Shown one piece after another: positions 62,401-64,000 of a stretch of 64,000 nucleotides of DNA. The DNA comes from Rhabdornis inornatus. Taxonomy: Eukaryota; Chordata; Aves; Passeriformes; Rhabdornithidae. A program made the translations under genes and the position numbers. Under the pieces are notes generated by a model. The model was not told where the DNA came from and did not search any database. It saw nothing but the letters and a program-made list of their open reading frames with translations. Location: the NCBI GenBank assembly GCA_013397075.1, contig VWZS01002820.1, positions 1,161,248 to 1,225,247 of the forward strand, given 5' to 3'. Numbering within the stretch: the first letter of the stretch is position 1; every line of letters begins with the position of its first letter.

Positions 62401-63439
62401 ATTGTGAACTTTGTCCAGTACCTTGAACTTCTCATCAATCTGGTGATCTCTGTAGGGCTGCATTAGAGTGAAAACAGGGGGAAAATGCAAATGAAAAGTT
62501 TGCCTAGAATAAACAGAGTGGCTGCAACCACTAGAGGATTTTATCATTGTTTTTGCCTTGCTTTCCCACTTCCAAAGCACTACATGATTGCCTATCTGTT
62601 CATCTTGCATCTCTGCTGAAATTTAATTAGAGAAATTGCTATCTGCCTCCAACGGCAAAAAACTTGGCCACAACTCTGCCTTATCCCATAAAAAGCACCC
62701 TGACAACTGCAGAGGTGTCAGGGAAGTCAATCTGTGTTTCCTCTCCACTCATCTGAGTCGCACCATTGACCTAAATTGCTACTGAAAAATTAATCCCTGG
62801 AAAAAGGGAACAATTTCCTCATCTTTCAGTGGCAGAGGGACTGTTCAAAGCCTCAGTCATGAGGTTCTTTTCTAATTTACTTAAGAACAAGAATGTAGAG
62901 ACACAGCCAGTTTTTAAAACATTTCTCTGGTTATTTCCTGAAGTGACACCAATGCCCTATCCACCAAATAATTTTTGGAATTAAAGTACCCAGGAACTCC
63001 CATTCATCTCAACCCAGCATTAATTATCTTGCACCAAAGATTTTAGTCTAATTAACAGCAGGGCTGGATGCTGCCTATTCAAAATATAAAATCACTTTTT
63101 TTCTTGCCCAAAATGATTCGTATGAAGAGAAACAATTCTCTTAATGATGAAAACTCTGTTTTCTCTGGAAGGCAGACTTTGAATATTTAGTTTTGCCAGC
63201 AGACACAACTGTAGTCAATCACGGGCTAATTCTAGCAGGAAGTGTAAATACCAACCCCTACAAGAGCATTCAGTAGAAGTCCCAAAAACTGGACAGAGCT
63301 TGTTCAGCTGGGAAAGGAATAATTAGGAACAAATTAAATCCCAAATAATTTCCTGAGGCTTGATGCCACTGAATCACAAACACAGGTCATAAATTATGGG
63401 AATAAAGATAGAGAGGAGGACTCAAAGCACTGCTCAGCT

Positions 63440-63756
63440 TGTGATCAACATGGATGTGTTAACCACAGTGGGCCATAAGCCTTGGCAAAAGAAAGTAGAA
63501 CCCTGAAGAAAGAATTCAAAAGGTAACAGCGTCCTGAGTATGCCTTGTTTGAGAGAAAGCATGCAAGACTGTCCGTGCCTCTACAGGTCTGTGCAAAGCT
63601 ATGATTAAGCAATGTTACTTTAGTTACATAAATGTTTTGGTTGTGCTACTTTTAGCTATAGCTGGAAAGGTATATAAATATAGATATACTGATTTGTGAA
63701 ATCAATAAACTGGCTTCATTCTTGCATCAAGCTGAGGTCCTGCCTCTTTGCCANCA
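63440..63756 (+). mobile_element. Candidate solo retroviral LTR
   Basis: A candidate LTR of about 317 bp begins TGTG and ends 'ccanca'. A TATA box ('tatataaata', 63671-63680) is followed by AATAAA (63704-63709), then a short U5-like segment. The 5-bp flanks 'cagct' and 'gagct' agree at four positions, as a target duplication might. No primer-binding site or viral gene follows, so a solo LTR is the best reading. Ends are uncertain, and one ambiguous base lies in the terminal CA region. Confidence 0.4.
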
Positions 63757-64000
63757 GAGCTCCTGCTCCTCCTGTGCCACCCAGTGAGCCCCATGGCCAC
63801 TGTGTCCCATAGGCCACCCCATAACCCAGGCCCAGCAATACACAAAATACGCTTATCTCAGCTTAAAAACAACTCCAGAGATGATATGCAGGGATATTTT
63901 TTTCCTGTTTCATTTTTTTTTACCAAAATCTTCCCACTTTTCAGGCAAGGTTGATCCTTTTTCCCTTAAAACCTCCACTTTTAAGTATTAGAACTACTAT

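Larger units (their letters stand above)
50653..64000 (-). other. PCDH15: PCDH15 intron upstream of exon A (partial)
   Basis: At least 13.3 kb lies before exon A. I looked for the exon carrying the end of EC2 (GDDLGPMFLPC-like) on the minus strand and found nothing like it. The region holds six CR1 copies, an orphan coding-like frame at 52.5 kb, a TA microsatellite near 59.45 kb and a candidate solo LTR near 63.6 kb. Stretches at 54.1-56.1, 58.4-63.4 and 63.8-64.0 kb show nothing I can name. Confidence 0.8.

Noticed and set aside
50653..64000. Upstream PCDH15 exon (end of EC2)
   Set aside because: No minus-strand match to the DGDDLGPMFLPC-type segment was found. The exon is taken to lie outside the window.

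Overview
The window is vertebrate nuclear DNA, almost certainly from a bird and probably a passerine. Its dispersed repeats are nearly all short, 5'-truncated copies of the avian CR1 LINE. They share the characteristic 3' end (runs like 'gaatggtttgggttggaagg' on one strand and 'ggcactggatgggctttaag' on the other). There are no Alu-, B1- or L1-like sequences, and no bacterial gene organisation. I see no complete gene, no RNA gene, no CRISPR array and no prokaryotic element.

The one protein-coding gene is protocadherin-15 (PCDH15) or a very close relative, on the minus strand. Nine consecutive coding exons, from position 50652 down to 1158, join in frame to give 1215 nt (405 codons). They match an unbroken stretch of the PCDH15 ectodomain, from within cadherin repeat EC3 to within EC6. 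Every junction has AG/GT splice sites and the codon phases agree across all eight introns. Neither end of the gene is here: the preceding exon lies beyond 64000 and the following exon, with the EC6-EC7 linker, lies before position 1. PCDH15 forms the lower half of the hair-cell tip link with cadherin-23.

The rest is intron. About 37 CR1 fragments are scattered through it, including two pairs of near-identical young copies (8.3/34.2 kb and 43.9/56.1 kb). Other notable sequences are a perfect 765-bp (GAAAA)153 block at 48543-49307 inside a 1.6-kb purine-only-like tract, minisatellites at 3.3, 16.3 and 17.8 kb, a 76-bp duplication inside a CR1 at 57.9 kb, a candidate solo retroviral LTR at 63.4-63.76 kb, and an unexplained coding-like minus-strand frame followed by a poly(A) signal at 52.47-52.80 kb.

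No new biological system is evident. The points most worth checking are whether this is PCDH15 or a divergent paralogue, the giant pentanucleotide block and its transcript as (CUUUU)n, a triplicated branch-point-like decamer before the exon at 10281, two glycosylation sites absent from the human protein as I remember it, and the orphan frame at 52.5 kb. Comparisons with human PCDH15 rest on memory of that protein, not on an alignment run.
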